58,874 nt of DNA from Clostridia bacterium (GTDB lineage: Bacteria > Bacillota > Clostridia > Lachnospirales > Bianqueaceae), in contig CAAFMN010000043.1 in assembly GCA_900764045.1 (NCBI GenBank), positions 1-58,874 on the forward strand, in the 5' to 3' direction. A program made the translations under genes and the position numbers. Numbering within the stretch: position 1 is the stretch's first letter; every line of letters begins with the position of its first letter. This document shows, in pieces, positions 1-8,591 of the stretch. The notes beneath the pieces are model-generated. The model had not been told where the DNA came from and ran no database searches. It worked only from the letters and a program-made list of their open reading frames with translations.

Positions 1-2370
1 GCCGTCTGCCGGAGCAAGGGTAAAGCTGCCGGTTTCGTCAAGCCTGATCTCCGTGCCGTTTACGGTAACTGTCTCTATATACTTCTCGTTAATTGTAACC
101 GTCTGTGCTTCGCAATAAATCTTGCCGTCCTCAATGCCGCCGATTACAGGCAGAACGTTGTCAAGCGTTACGCGGTCGGAGCGAAGGTATGTTATGTTCA
201 GGCTCGCGTCAACGAGCATTGCATAAACAATATGCTCCCCGTTGGGGTCTATGTGGAACGGCTCCTCGTATCCGCTGAATACGAGGGATTTCAGTTCCTC
301 TTCGGAAAGATCCCGATCGGTCACCAGATAAGAGACAAACACGGTTCCGCTGTTGTCGGCGGCGTTTATCGTTACCGTCTGCGTGTCCCTAAAGAACAGA
401 CCGAAGGTGAGCTTATTCAGGAATTCCTGCCATTTATTGGCACCTATGATAATTTCGCCCGTGGGCTTTTCGGTGTCTTTCCACTGCGCCGTCAGCGTGG
501 TTACAAGCGCCGGAACGCTGCCGCCGGGTGCGTACAGATTACCGTCGCTGCCAAGCCACATAAAGTAGCTGCCGGTATTTCCGTCCGGGCGGGTCAGACC
601 GTCGAACGCAGGCGCGGTAAATGCGCTGCCGGTTTTCACGATGATTTGAATATCCTCGGAGCTGTTGCCCAGCTTACCGCCGCCAAGGGCAAGGGTAACG
701 ACTTTCAGACTGTCGGCGGCAAGATCTGTCGGCAGCTCAAGGACGGGGCGATAACCGACATGTGTATCAAAACCTGTGGGCGCCCCCCCAAGCTGATTAC
801 GACCGCTGCGCACAGATCTGATTATACTGCCGCTGGTGTTTGTATCCTGTCCCCATGCCCAGATTTCCGACCATGACGGCGTTGCAAGCAACAAATTTTT
901 AATAAAACCGGAATCCTTAAAAAGGATCTGATTCCACTCGTTATTCTCCGGTATACCTTGGGATGAGGAAGAGGCGTAGGTATTGCCGATAGTAGGAGCA
1001 CGAAGAGTATAATCAACATCATTCACAGTGCAGGAGTTACCGAAAATAAAGTCTGATGTGTTCAGCGTATCATAGCTTACATCTGTTGTGAGTACATGAT
1101 CAGCTATGAACAGACTGTGCAGATATGCATGGCCGTAAGGCGCGCTGCTGTCTGTAGTATTGGCAGCCTTGTCAGAGGAGTCAAGTACGCCGCCCGATGC
1201 AGGCTTCAGCACATAGCCGTCCAATGTTCCTATATAGGTAAAGGGTACATAGTGTAATGTGGTATCGGGAAGATTAGCGTTCACCGTACCGGGAATGCTC
1301 TCGCCTGACAGATCAAAATAATAGGTTTTGCCGACTTCAACACCGGAAAACTGCTGGGCCGTATCCCATCGTGCCGCAACGCATATTTGATCATCAACAA
1401 CATCCCTTGTAAAATCCCACTTAGTACCGTCTGCCTTATACCAGCCGAGGAAGGTGCTGCCGGTGTTGCTTGTTGGAATTTCCGGCTCGACAGCCAGGTT
1501 TGAACTTTCAGAAGACATTATCTGCACGGCATATGGCGCGCCGTTAGCCAAGTAAACAATCTCACGGGTCGTTCCGTTGGAAGGCGGAACATAAAAGAGA
1601 CCGTATTTGACGACACCGTAGCTGTCTGCATCAAAAACATCCACCTTTTTTCTGAAGACAGTGACCCCGGCAAGGTCGTCGCGGGTGGTGATCTTACTGT
1701 TCTCCCTGAGAGCCACCGTTGCGTCAACCTCGCCGCCGTTAGCGTTCATGATAGCCCAAACTTCCAGATATATGCCGGGATCGTTTCCGCAGCCTACGAT
1801 CCTGCCGCCGGTCATGGTGAATGTACCGAAGCTTACATATACACCGCTGCCTAATTTATCGGAATCACAGCCGACTATATTACCGCCGGTCATAGTGAAT
1901 TTCGTATCAGCCGAGACAGCGACTCCACCGCCGCCGGAACGCTGTTCGGTTCCGGTGCTTGTGATAATACCGCCATTGACGAGCATATCGCCGTTTTCAT
2001 CAAGCTGCCACCGACCGTTTTTATCATCTGCTTTAAAACGGTGTTCGGTTGTGGGTCTGCTGTCGATAAGCGTCAGGTCGCCTATTTTTTGGTTTTTCTT
2101 TTCCACCCGGATAACAGAATCATTTCCGGTCATTTTCAGCATGTATCCGTTGAGATCAAGAGTGACGGTACGGGTCACATTAAATGCCTCGTCGGTAACA
2201 ATGTCCTTTGTCAGCCTGATACCCGGCACGCTGCTGTCTGCCAAAGCATTTTTCAGCTCTGCCGCGCTTGCGACATTCTTAAATGCTATATCCTCGGCAA
2301 ACACGCCTGTCGGTACAAAGCAGATTACCATACATAGAGTCAGCAGGATACTGAGTATTCGTTTCTTCAT
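1..2370 (-). CDS. Sortase-type surface protein, C-terminus beyond window edge
   Basis: The reading frame is open from an ATG at 2370 to the left edge, 790 codons, so the 3' end is missing. The first 27 residues form a signal peptide (MKKRILSILL..., ending VFAED). Residues about 100-200 carry repeated TMTGGxIVGC strands typical of a pectate-lyase-like beta-helix. An InlB-type repeat follows with the ...GSTFLGWYKADG and VAARW elements, and the stretch beyond contains a GYRPVLE motif. Near the edge lies an Ig-like module (PTGEIIIGANKW, LTFGLFF, GKIYC) that recurs in the giant adhesin at 39900-48584. The start overlaps the stop of the upstream surface gene (ATGA), with the ribosome binding site inside that gene, so translation is probably coupled. 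Adhesive function is inferred from architecture only; anchoring cannot be seen because the C-terminus is absent. Confidence 0.85.
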   Translation of the reverse strand, partial: MKKRILSILLTLCMVICFVPTGVFAEDIAFKNVASAAELKNALADSSVPGIRLTKDIVTDEAFNVTRTVTLDLNGYMLKMTGNDSVIRVEKKNQKIGDLTLIDSRPTTEHRFKADDKNGRWQLDENGDMLVNGGIITSTGTEQRSGGGGVAVSADTKFTMTGGNIVGCDSDKLGSGVYVSFGTFTMTGGRIVGCGNDPGIYLEVWAIMNANGGEVDATVALRENSKITTRDDLAGVTVFRKKVDVFDADSYGVVKYGLFYVPPSNGTTREIVYLANGAPYAVQIMSSESSNLAVEPEIPTSNTGSTFLGWYKADGTKWDFTRDVVDDQICVAARWDTAQQFSGVEVGKTYYFDLSGESIPGTVNANLPDTTLHYVPFTYIGTLDGYVLKPASGGVLDSSDKAANTTDSSAPYGHAYLHSLFIADHVLTTDVSYDTLNTSDFIFGNSCTVNDVDYTLRAPTIGNTYASSSSQGIPENNEWNQILFKDSGFIKNLLLATPSWSEIWAWGQDTNTSGSIIRSVRSGRNQLGGAPTGFDTHVGYRPVLELPTDLAADSLKVVTLALGGGKLGNSSEDIQIIVKTGSAFTAPAFDGLTRPDGNTGSYFMWLGSDGNLYAPGGSVPALVTTLTAQWKDTEKPTGEIIIGANKWQEFLNKLTFGLFFRDTQTVTINAADNSGTVFVSYLVTDRDLSEEELKSLVFSGYEEPFHIDPNGEHIVYAMLVDASLNITYLRSDRVTLDNVLPVIGGIEDGKIYCEAQTVTINEKYIETVTVNGTEIRLDETGSFTLAPADG

Positions 2371-5300
2371 TTCTCGTTACCTCCGTGTCGATATGACTTT
2401 TTGCGTCTTACGGTAAGCACTGTGCAAGCACCGCCGCTGATAAAGAGCAGTGCAATCCACAGCATGAGGTTGCTGTTGTCGCCGGTCTGAGGAGACTTAT
2501 CACCCGGTTCGATATCCGCAGGTCTTTTCTCAAGGGAACCTATCGCATCCTCTATTGCTTTCGCCATAGTGTCAACTTCAGATTGCTCGGTGATGTTCTT
2601 GCCGCGTACCACCGCGTTTATCGCTGTTTCCACAACTGCAAAATCTTTGTATTCGTCCTTGTTCAGCGCATTTGCCTTTGCAATTGCGGTGTCTACCTTG
2701 CTATAATCGGCAGCCTTGTATTCCAACGCAGCAATAGCATCCTCGATCGCCTTCGCCATTGCGTCAACCGCCGTCTGCTCGGTGATGTTTTTATCACGAA
2801 TAACTGCGTTCACCGCTGCCTGCACCGCCGAGAAGTCCTTGTATTCGTCCTTATTCAGTACGTTCGCCTTTTCGATTGCTTCGTCTACCTTACCGTAGTC
2901 CGCATCCTTATATTCAAGCGCAGCAATTGCGTCCTCTATTGCTTTTGCCATTGCGTCAACTTCAGATTGCTCGGTGATGTTTTTATCACGAATAACTGCG
3001 TTCACCGCTGCCTGCACCGCCGAGAAGTCCTTGTATTCGTCCCTGTTCAGCGCGTTTGCCTTTGCGATAGCCTCGTCTACCTTACTATAATCCGCGTCCT
3101 TGTATTCAAGTGCGTCTATTGCATCCACTATAGCTTTAGCCATTGCGTCGACTTCCGCTTGCTCGTCGAGGTTCTTTTTGCGATCAACAGCGTTTACCGC
3201 CGCTTCCACCGCCGAAAAATCTTTATATAGGTTTTTATCAAGTTTATCTACCTTACCAAGCGCCGCGTCAACTTTGGTGTAATCCGCGGGATATACGGTA
3301 AATTTCACAGGCGTGCTGCCGTCTTTCTGAATATAGGTGTCGCTGCCGTCATCATTTGTATAGCCGCTTCCCCTGACACCGCCCGAAAGGTTGAGTGTTC
3401 CCACCTTGAGGGTTGTATTTCCGGCACATCCTGTGTCGAGTATCACCGTGCCGCCGCCAAACGAAGCTGTACCGTTAATCATCTTTATCAGAGGATCGGG
3501 CTCGTTCCATGAGAACACAATCGGCGTGTATTCACCCCAGTCCCACGCTGCATCAAGCGTTCCGCCGCTGACAATCAGATTTTTGCAGTAAAAGGCAGAA
3601 AAAGCATAGAATCTATTGATTTGTTCATACTTATAAACCGGTTCGCGCACAGTCAGACTGCCGCTTTGAAGCTCTACAGTATCTGCGTCGATGCGTCCGC
3701 TCGTCACCGAGCCGCCCGATACAAAAATCGAATCCGCGCCGGAAATACGTCCCGCTGTGAGTGTGCCGCCCGTGACCGACAAAACGCCCGTTCCTTCTTT
3801 TTTCGGCGAATGGGACATCTCTATGTTGCCTACGCACTCAAATGTGCCGTTTGAAATCTCAATGTTACGTTTTGCCGTGGATTTGGGGCTTCCCGTAACC
3901 GAAACGGCGTCCAGATACCCTGTGGCGAAAGCGCTGAGCTTTCCGCCCGTAAAAATGATATCGCCGTCGTAAACCTTGACAGCTCTAAACGCTGTTGCAG
4001 AAACAGATGCACTGTCTTTTACGATCAGACTGCCCGATACGATATTCAAACCATAGGACAGAAATTTATCCGCCATGCTCGGAACCGTTTTGACAATCAG
4101 CTTGCCGTTTACGGAAACAGTGACATTGCCGTTTTCGGTATAAATGCCTTCGGAAAAGGATTCATCGACATCATTCGGGTCGCCAGTATCAAAGGACTCG
4201 CCGCCGATGGTGGTAAGTGTGCCGCCCGAAACCGACAGACTGTGTCCTTTCGAAAGCTGTACGCCGATAGAAAATGCGCACTCGGCAGAGGATGTTTTTC
4301 CTCCCTGTGCGGTCACCGCACCGCCCTTTACCGTAAGGTCGCCGTCTGCATAAAGGGCAGCCGAATACGTCCATGCGTTGCCGCTGTTGATATGCTCGCC
4401 GGAGTTTACAAAAAGCGTGCCCGTGCCGTTTGCCTCACCCTGTATTGTAAGTGCCCCTGCGGCATAAATACCGTAAATGTAAATTGGATTTTGATAATTA
4501 CGATCCTGCGTTGCCGCCGCACCGCCGCCGATAATATGATTTTCCGTTCCGTCAGCAAGAATAACGGTCGCACCGTCGGGCAGCTTTACCGCAGTTATCG
4601 CCGTGGTGGCAAAGTAAATGCCTTTCAGCGTAAGTGTCTTGGTGTCGTTGTCCCAGGTTGAGTCTTCCGCTCCGTTCTTTGCGCTGTTCAGCAGGGCTAT
4701 TGCCGCCGCTCCGCCGTCCGAGGCGGTAAAGTCCGCTGTTTTGTCGGCAATCTTTATCCACTTTGCCGTCAGCGTAATTTCGCCTGTGACAAGACCTGTA
4801 AAGTCATATGCCGTATCACCGTCGTACCAGCCGTTGAAAATATAACCGTCCTTGGTTGGGTCATCCGGTTTCAGCGCCGCCGTACCGCCGGGCAAAACCT
4901 GCATGGCGTAATCCTTGCCATCGACCCGGTAGGTCACGGTGCAGCCGCGGATTACACCGCCCTCGGTGATACCGCCGTAAAACATACCGCCGCTGATCGG
5001 ACCGCCGTTGGTCACCTTGCCTTTAAAGGTACCGCCGGTGATCGTATTGCTGTTGATCACCTCGCCGTTAAAGGTGCCGTCGGTAATCGTGCTATGGCTC
5101 CACACCGAACCGTCAAATGTGCCGCCGTCAATGGTGCCGCCGATATTAGTATACAAGGCTTCCGTTTCTAATCCTTCAGCCCTACAGCCGGTGATCTTCA
5201 CATCGCCGCTGATATCGAGAACTCCGCTGTCATAGATGCCGCCGCCGATCAGATTACCAGCATGTGTTATACGGCATTCCCGGATCTCCGCCGTGCCGGA

Positions 5301-5966
5301 CAGAGTGGCGGTTCCCTCATTGCAGATACCTCCGCCCATAGCATATGCGCTCAACTGAGCCGCTATCGCCGTGCAGCCCGCAATGCTGCCGCCGGTCATG
5401 GTGAACGTGCCGTTTTCAGCCACGTACACGCCGCCGCCCTGCGCCTGCACTCTTTCTATCGTGGCAGTACAGCCCACGATATTGCCGCCGGTCATGGTGA
5501 ATGTGCCGCCGTTATCTACATACACACCGCCGCCGGAAACTGTGTCCCCGTTTCTGCTGCCCGTGCCGCCGTAGATAACGCCGCCGTTTACGGTCTTTGT
5601 GCCGGTGGTTCCCCACTTCCAAAGGCCATCGGCTTCAGGAGTGAAGTAGTATGTAGATGTAAGGTCGCTGTCTTTTAGTGTCAGGTGACCGCCGTCTTCG
5701 ACCTTGATAACGCTGCCGCTGCCGGAAATCTCAAGCATATAGCCGTAAATATCCAGTGTGACAGTGCGGTCAACGGTCAGGGTATTGTTGATTGCAATAT
5801 CGCTTTTCAGTGTGATTACATCCACGGTACTGTCTGCCAGCGCGTCGACCAATTCCTGCTCTGTTCCGACTTTTTTGGCTGTTTCCCCCTCGGCAAATAC
5901 GCTTGTAGGCATAATGCAGAGTATCATACAAAGTGTCAGCAGGATACTGAGTAATCGTTTTTTCAT
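2367..5966 (-). CDS. 1199-residue cell-wall surface protein with beta-helix, InlB-type and FIVAR-like repeats
   Basis: A secreted, sortase-anchored protein. Residues 1-26 are a signal peptide ending VFAEG. Residues about 30-350 hold glycine-rich right-handed beta-helix strands (GTFTMTGGNIVGCTA and relatives). Residues about 350-405 match an InlB B-repeat (GYIFNGWYDGD, ITLTAKW). A second beta-helix-like part follows to about residue 890, then four tandem 64-residue helical repeats resembling FIVAR domains, then the sorting signal SPQTGD, a hydrophobic span and a basic tail. SPQTG fits the (S/P)PxTG class known for clostridial class B sortase substrates rather than LPxTG. The gene sits between the TetR gene and the left-edge surface gene with ATGA overlaps on both sides, so the three form one operon. 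Ligand and role are unknown; adhesion or stalk display is inferred. Confidence 0.9.
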   Translation of the reverse strand: MKKRLLSILLTLCMILCIMPTSVFAEGETAKKVGTEQELVDALADSTVDVITLKSDIAINNTLTVDRTVTLDIYGYMLEISGSGSVIKVEDGGHLTLKDSDLTSTYYFTPEADGLWKWGTTGTKTVNGGVIYGGTGSRNGDTVSGGGVYVDNGGTFTMTGGNIVGCTATIERVQAQGGGVYVAENGTFTMTGGSIAGCTAIAAQLSAYAMGGGICNEGTATLSGTAEIRECRITHAGNLIGGGIYDSGVLDISGDVKITGCRAEGLETEALYTNIGGTIDGGTFDGSVWSHSTITDGTFNGEVINSNTITGGTFKGKVTNGGPISGGMFYGGITEGGVIRGCTVTYRVDGKDYAMQVLPGGTAALKPDDPTKDGYIFNGWYDGDTAYDFTGLVTGEITLTAKWIKIADKTADFTASDGGAAAIALLNSAKNGAEDSTWDNDTKTLTLKGIYFATTAITAVKLPDGATVILADGTENHIIGGGAAATQDRNYQNPIYIYGIYAAGALTIQGEANGTGTLFVNSGEHINSGNAWTYSAALYADGDLTVKGGAVTAQGGKTSSAECAFSIGVQLSKGHSLSVSGGTLTTIGGESFDTGDPNDVDESFSEGIYTENGNVTVSVNGKLIVKTVPSMADKFLSYGLNIVSGSLIVKDSASVSATAFRAVKVYDGDIIFTGGKLSAFATGYLDAVSVTGSPKSTAKRNIEISNGTFECVGNIEMSHSPKKEGTGVLSVTGGTLTAGRISGADSIFVSGGSVTSGRIDADTVELQSGSLTVREPVYKYEQINRFYAFSAFYCKNLIVSGGTLDAAWDWGEYTPIVFSWNEPDPLIKMINGTASFGGGTVILDTGCAGNTTLKVGTLNLSGGVRGSGYTNDDGSDTYIQKDGSTPVKFTVYPADYTKVDAALGKVDKLDKNLYKDFSAVEAAVNAVDRKKNLDEQAEVDAMAKAIVDAIDALEYKDADYSKVDEAIAKANALNRDEYKDFSAVQAAVNAVIRDKNITEQSEVDAMAKAIEDAIAALEYKDADYGKVDEAIEKANVLNKDEYKDFSAVQAAVNAVIRDKNITEQTAVDAMAKAIEDAIAALEYKAADYSKVDTAIAKANALNKDEYKDFAVVETAINAVVRGKNITEQSEVDTMAKAIEDAIGSLEKRPADIEPGDKSPQTGDNSNLMLWIALLFISGGACTVLTVRRKKSYRHGGNEK
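2530..3297 (-). repeat. Four tandem 192-bp coding repeats (64-residue helical units)
   Basis: Within the 1199-residue surface protein, four units begin with DYTKVD, DYSKVD, DYGKVD and DYSKVD and share YKDF, AVNAV, NITEQ and MAKAIEDAI. The middle two are nearly identical at DNA level, which allows copy-number change by recombination. The unit length and composition resemble FIVAR-type stalk domains. Confidence 0.85.
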
Positions 5967-6565
5967 TTCTCGTTACCTCCGTTCAAAAACTCAGAGCGGT
6001 ACTTATCCACAAACAGGGCGACTCCCTGCTTTAAGACCTCCATTTGGGATTTCAGGTAGTATTCGTCCTCGAACATCGCGTAGTGTACGCAGGCACGGAC
6101 GAAGATAAAAATCAGCGGCGTGATGACCGTATAGGGAATGCCTATCTTCGGCTCCAGCCGCTTGGCATACTCGGTATAGCGCTCATTGACACCCTCAAAA
6201 AACTTCTTGCCGTGCTCGATATATTTCGGGTGCGTATAGATCTGATACATCAGCCGATACTTCTTGCCGTGTTTTTTTGCTGTCCAATACGGGACCTCTT
6301 TCACAAACCGGACAACATCCTTGGGGTCGGTGGGCGCCATCTCCATAAAGTCGTCCTCGACCTTTTCCATGCAGTATGCGGTCGACTCGATAATCAGCTC
6401 ATCTACACTGCTGAAATACGAATAAAGATTCCCCGTCGTGCAGCCGCACGCCGCCGCCAAAGCCTTGATTCCCGTTCCCGTCAGCCCGTTTTCGGCATAG
6501 CATTCAAAGCATTTTTCCATCATTTCGCGCTTGCGTGCGTTGTGCTGTTCCTCTATTGCTCTCAT
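5963..6565 (-). CDS. TetR/AcrR family regulator of the surface-protein operon
   Basis: A 200-residue one-component repressor. The N-terminal 50 residues form the TetR helix-turn-helix (GLTGTGIKALAAACGCTTGNLYSYFSS, read in two parts), followed by an all-helical ligand domain with no recognisable effector pocket. I chose the ATG at 6565, which has AAGGAAG seven bases upstream; a GTG three codons earlier lies on top of that site. Its last codons spell GGNEK because the ribosome binding site of the next surface gene (GGAGGTAACGAGAA) lies inside them, and its stop overlaps the next start. A palindrome just downstream of its -10 suggests autorepression, which would also control the two surface proteins. 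This is a local-regulator assignment by position, not by homology to a characterised system. Confidence 0.88.
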   Translation of the reverse strand: MRAIEEQHNARKREMMEKCFECYAENGLTGTGIKALAAACGCTTGNLYSYFSSVDELIIESTAYCMEKVEDDFMEMAPTDPKDVVRFVKEVPYWTAKKHGKKYRLMYQIYTHPKYIEHGKKFFEGVNERYTEYAKRLEPKIGIPYTVITPLIFIFVRACVHYAMFEDEYYLKSQMEVLKQGVALFVDKYRSEFLNGGNEK

Positions 6566-6588
6566 ATACGCCACTTCCTTTTTGATAA

Positions 6589-6637
6589 CTAACTAATCAG
6601 TTAGCCACAGTATATCATAGAATTGCGGCGAATTCAA
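6589..6637 (-). promoter_or_regulatory. Promoter and palindromic operator of the TetR/surface operon
   Basis: On the minus strand TTGAAT (6637-6632) and TATACT (6614-6609) are separated by 17 bases. Immediately downstream lies the inverted repeat CTAACT-GATT-AGTTAG (6604-6589), the typical size and place for a TetR dimer site. Binding there would block the start of transcription. Confidence 0.75.
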
Positions 6638-6663
6638 GAACTGTTCGAGAAAGTATGTAAAAA

Positions 6664-6699
6664 AATGGCATCGAAACCGCAACTGATTTCGATGCCATT
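6664..6699 (-). terminator. Terminator of the BMC operon
   Basis: A 13-bp perfect stem (AATGGCATCGAAA and its complement) with a 10-base loop. On the minus strand it is followed by a run of seven T. It lies directly after the last BMC gene. Confidence 0.9.
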
Positions 6700-6709
6700 G
6701 GTCATATTA

Positions 6710-7267
6710 TTACTTATAAAAGAGTTCCCATAATTCTTTACTGGGCGCCGCGATCAGAGAGGTGTCCACCAGCTTGGAGGATACACGGCTATCCCGTACC
6801 GCCGCTTCAATGGAAGCCTGTACCGCTGCCACCTCGCCGACAAAGATTACATATCCCTTGCCGCCTAACTGATTGGCCAATCCGATCCGGACCACATTGG
6901 ACTGCGCCGCCTTAACACCTTGGTCTGCCGCCACCAACGCCGCGGCCGCTGTCCATGTCTCGACGATTCCCATCGCATTGGTCTCCCGATATGGATAATG
7001 GTTGACCAGTGCGTCAAATACCTGATCATCCGGATTGCCCAGCAAAAAGGTGTCCACCACATAGTCGCCGGATAAGCGCTGTACCTGATCCAGCGCGGCA
7101 CGCACCGCCGAGATACTGCCACGAATAATAATGATGAACTTTCCGGGGCAGGCCGCCGTGACTGTCACATACTCCACCGCCGCTGTCTTGGCCAGCTGAT
7201 CCGCCGCCTCATAACCATGAGCGATGCTCTTAAGCTCCATCATCCCCAGGGCGCGATATTCTTCCAT
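6710..7267 (-). CDS. PduT-like tandem-domain BMC shell protein (BMC-T) with pore cysteine
   Basis: A 185-residue shell trimer subunit made of two BMC folds, residues about 5-90 (ALGMMELKSIAHGYEAAD) and 97-182 (AMGIVETWTAAAALVAADQ). The first domain carries TAACPGKFIIIIRG; the cysteine near residue 40 lies where PduT proteins hold a [4Fe-4S] cluster at the three-fold pore (CPGK motif). This predicts an electron-conducting pore rather than a metabolite pore. No PduS-like flavin/iron-sulfur partner is encoded in the window. It is the last gene of the BMC operon, four bases after the vertex protein gene, and is followed by a strong terminator. The family call is firm; the cluster is inferred from the motif. 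Confidence 0.9.
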   Translation of the reverse strand: MEEYRALGMMELKSIAHGYEAADQLAKTAAVEYVTVTAACPGKFIIIIRGSISAVRAALDQVQRLSGDYVVDTFLLGNPDDQVFDALVNHYPYRETNAMGIVETWTAAAALVAADQGVKAAQSNVVRIGLANQLGGKGYVIFVGEVAAVQASIEAAVRDSRVSSKLVDTSLIAAPSKELWELFYK

Positions 7268-7271
7268 GGTC

Positions 7272-7547
7272 TTACTCCTTTACAAAAATCTCTTCCGGGT
7301 TATCCACAATACCCACAATCGCCGCGTCAATGGACGCATTCTCCGCGCCGGTCTGTACCCGCGCCGCGCTGCCCTGAGCCACCAGCACCAGATCGCCTAT
7401 ACCGGCTCCGGCTTGATCGACAGCCACCAGACGCTGCATTCCGCTGCCCATTACCGGCAGTGTTTCCACGATCATGAACTTACTTCCGATCAGATTGGTG
7501 TTCTTGCGGGTCGCCACTACGGTGCCAATTACCTTTGCAATCAGCAT
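7272..7547 (-). CDS. eutN: BMC vertex protein, EutN/CcmL family
   Basis: A 91-residue pentamer-forming protein that caps the vertices of the BMC shell. It begins MLIAKVIGTVVATRKN, has the conserved GSKFMIV and VAVDQAGAGIGDLVLV strands and ends with the family's IVGIVDNPEEI. The ATG at 7547 follows AGAGGTG; a longer upstream frame exists but is not BMC-like. A strong hairpin lies between it and pduL upstream, which may lower expression of the vertex and trimer genes relative to the hexamers. One vertex gene is enough for a closed shell. Confidence 0.93.
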   Translation of the reverse strand: MLIAKVIGTVVATRKNTNLIGSKFMIVETLPVMGSGMQRLVAVDQAGAGIGDLVLVAQGSAARVQTGAENASIDAAIVGIVDNPEEIFVKE

Positions 7548-7585
7548 ATTTACACCTCTTTCTCCTGTATCATCTAATAAAACAC

Positions 7586-7607
7586 AACCGGCAGGGTCCT
7601 GCCGGTT
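7586..7607 (-). promoter_or_regulatory. Perfect palindromic hairpin inside the BMC operon
   Basis: AACCGGCAGG and its exact complement are separated by two bases between pduL and the vertex gene. It lacks a proper U-tract (GTGTTTTATT follows), so it looks like an attenuator, RNA-stability or processing element rather than a full terminator. Confidence 0.6.
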
Positions 7608-7614
7608 ATATCTT

Positions 7615-8277
7615 TTACTCCAGTACCAGAGGCAGCATATCTCCGTTCTTGATTCCAAGTCCATTGGCCTCGTCGGTATCAATATGCATCTCGGTGGTAA
7701 AGCTGGGATCCACACGGACCGGCACATTCTCCAGCAGACCGCCGCGGGCGCTAGGCGCCTGAACGCATACCACCTGCTTGTCATGCAATCCAAAGCGGGC
7801 CGCCTCTTCCGGGGACATATGGATATGGCGCTGCGCCACAATACATCCTTCCTTGAGGGTTACCGCCCCCTTGGGTCCTACAATGGTAATCGGCGCGGAA
7901 CCCGCCAGATCTCCGGAGAGCCGTACCGGAGCCTTCACGCCCAGTCGGATACAATCCGTCGCAGACACCTCTACCTGCGTCTTTTTCCGCAGAGGGCCCA
8001 GAACACGGACGTTCTCGATCGGACGCAGCTTCAGCCCGATAATCGTTACTGTCTCCTTCGCCGCATATTGTCCGCCCATCAGCTCCTTAAAAGGAGTCAA
8101 CTCAGAACCGGGACCAAACAGGGTATCCATATCCGCGCGACAGAGATGAACGTGTCTTGCGGACACGCCCACCTTGACGCACTTCTCCGGATCTCCCTGC
8201 AACGTCCGGCCCTGCATCTGCTCCAGAATGAGCTGCGTAATCTCTTGTATTAATTCCTCATTCTGCAAAGTCTTCAC
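7615..8277 (-). CDS. pduL: PduL-type phosphotransacylase with encapsulation peptide
   Basis: A 220-residue BMC phosphate acyltransferase that swaps CoA for phosphate on the acyl-CoA made by the aldehyde dehydrogenase, recycling CoA inside the shell. Zinc-binding elements typical of PTAC domains are visible: SARHVHL near residue 39, QRHIHMS near 149 and TEMHIDTDEAN near 194. The first 22 residues (ELIQEITQLILEQM) form an amphipathic encapsulation helix, separated from the catalytic part by a short linker. The start is a GTG at 8277 with AAGG upstream. The substrate is probably lactyl- or propionyl-CoA; the sequence cannot decide. Confidence 0.93.
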   Translation of the reverse strand: MKTLQNEELIQEITQLILEQMQGRTLQGDPEKCVKVGVSARHVHLCRADMDTLFGPGSELTPFKELMGGQYAAKETVTIIGLKLRPIENVRVLGPLRKKTQVEVSATDCIRLGVKAPVRLSGDLAGSAPITIVGPKGAVTLKEGCIVAQRHIHMSPEEAARFGLHDKQVVCVQAPSARGGLLENVPVRVDPSFTTEMHIDTDEANGLGIKNGDMLPLVLE

Positions 8278-8304
8278 CTGTACCTTCTGTTAAAGATGCG
8301 GGGA

Positions 8305-8577
8305 TTACTTCAGTGTCGGCAGAATCTTCTCTACGTCGCTATGCGGTCTCGGAATTACATGTACCGCGATGATCTCGCCCAGGTTCTGAGCCGCGTTGGA
8401 TCCCGCCTCTGTAGCAGCCTTAACAGCGCCTACATCGCCGCGGATCATAACGGATACCAGTCCGGATCCGATCTTCTCGGTTCCGATCAGGGTTACGTTT
8501 GCAGCCTTAACCATTGCATCAGCAGCCTCGATTGCGGCTACCAGACCTCTTGTCTCAATCATTCCCAATGCTTCCAT
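8305..8577 (-). CDS. PduA/PduJ-like hexameric BMC shell protein
   Basis: A 90-residue single BMC-domain protein (EALGMIETRGLVAAIEAAD, RPHSDVEKILP). The pore loop reads KIGSG, as in PduA/PduJ, known to pass 1,2-propanediol-sized polar metabolites. It is almost identical in protein and DNA to the shell gene at 8912-9187, differing at a few positions (for example an I/V swap and the last residues TLK versus SLD). The pair brackets a divergent shell gene. Such hexamers usually make up most of the shell facets. Confidence 0.95.
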   Translation of the reverse strand: MEALGMIETRGLVAAIEAADAMVKAANVTLIGTEKIGSGLVSVMIRGDVGAVKAATEAGSNAAQNLGEIIAVHVIPRPHSDVEKILPTLK

Positions 8578-8591
8578 GATGATTTTCCTCC

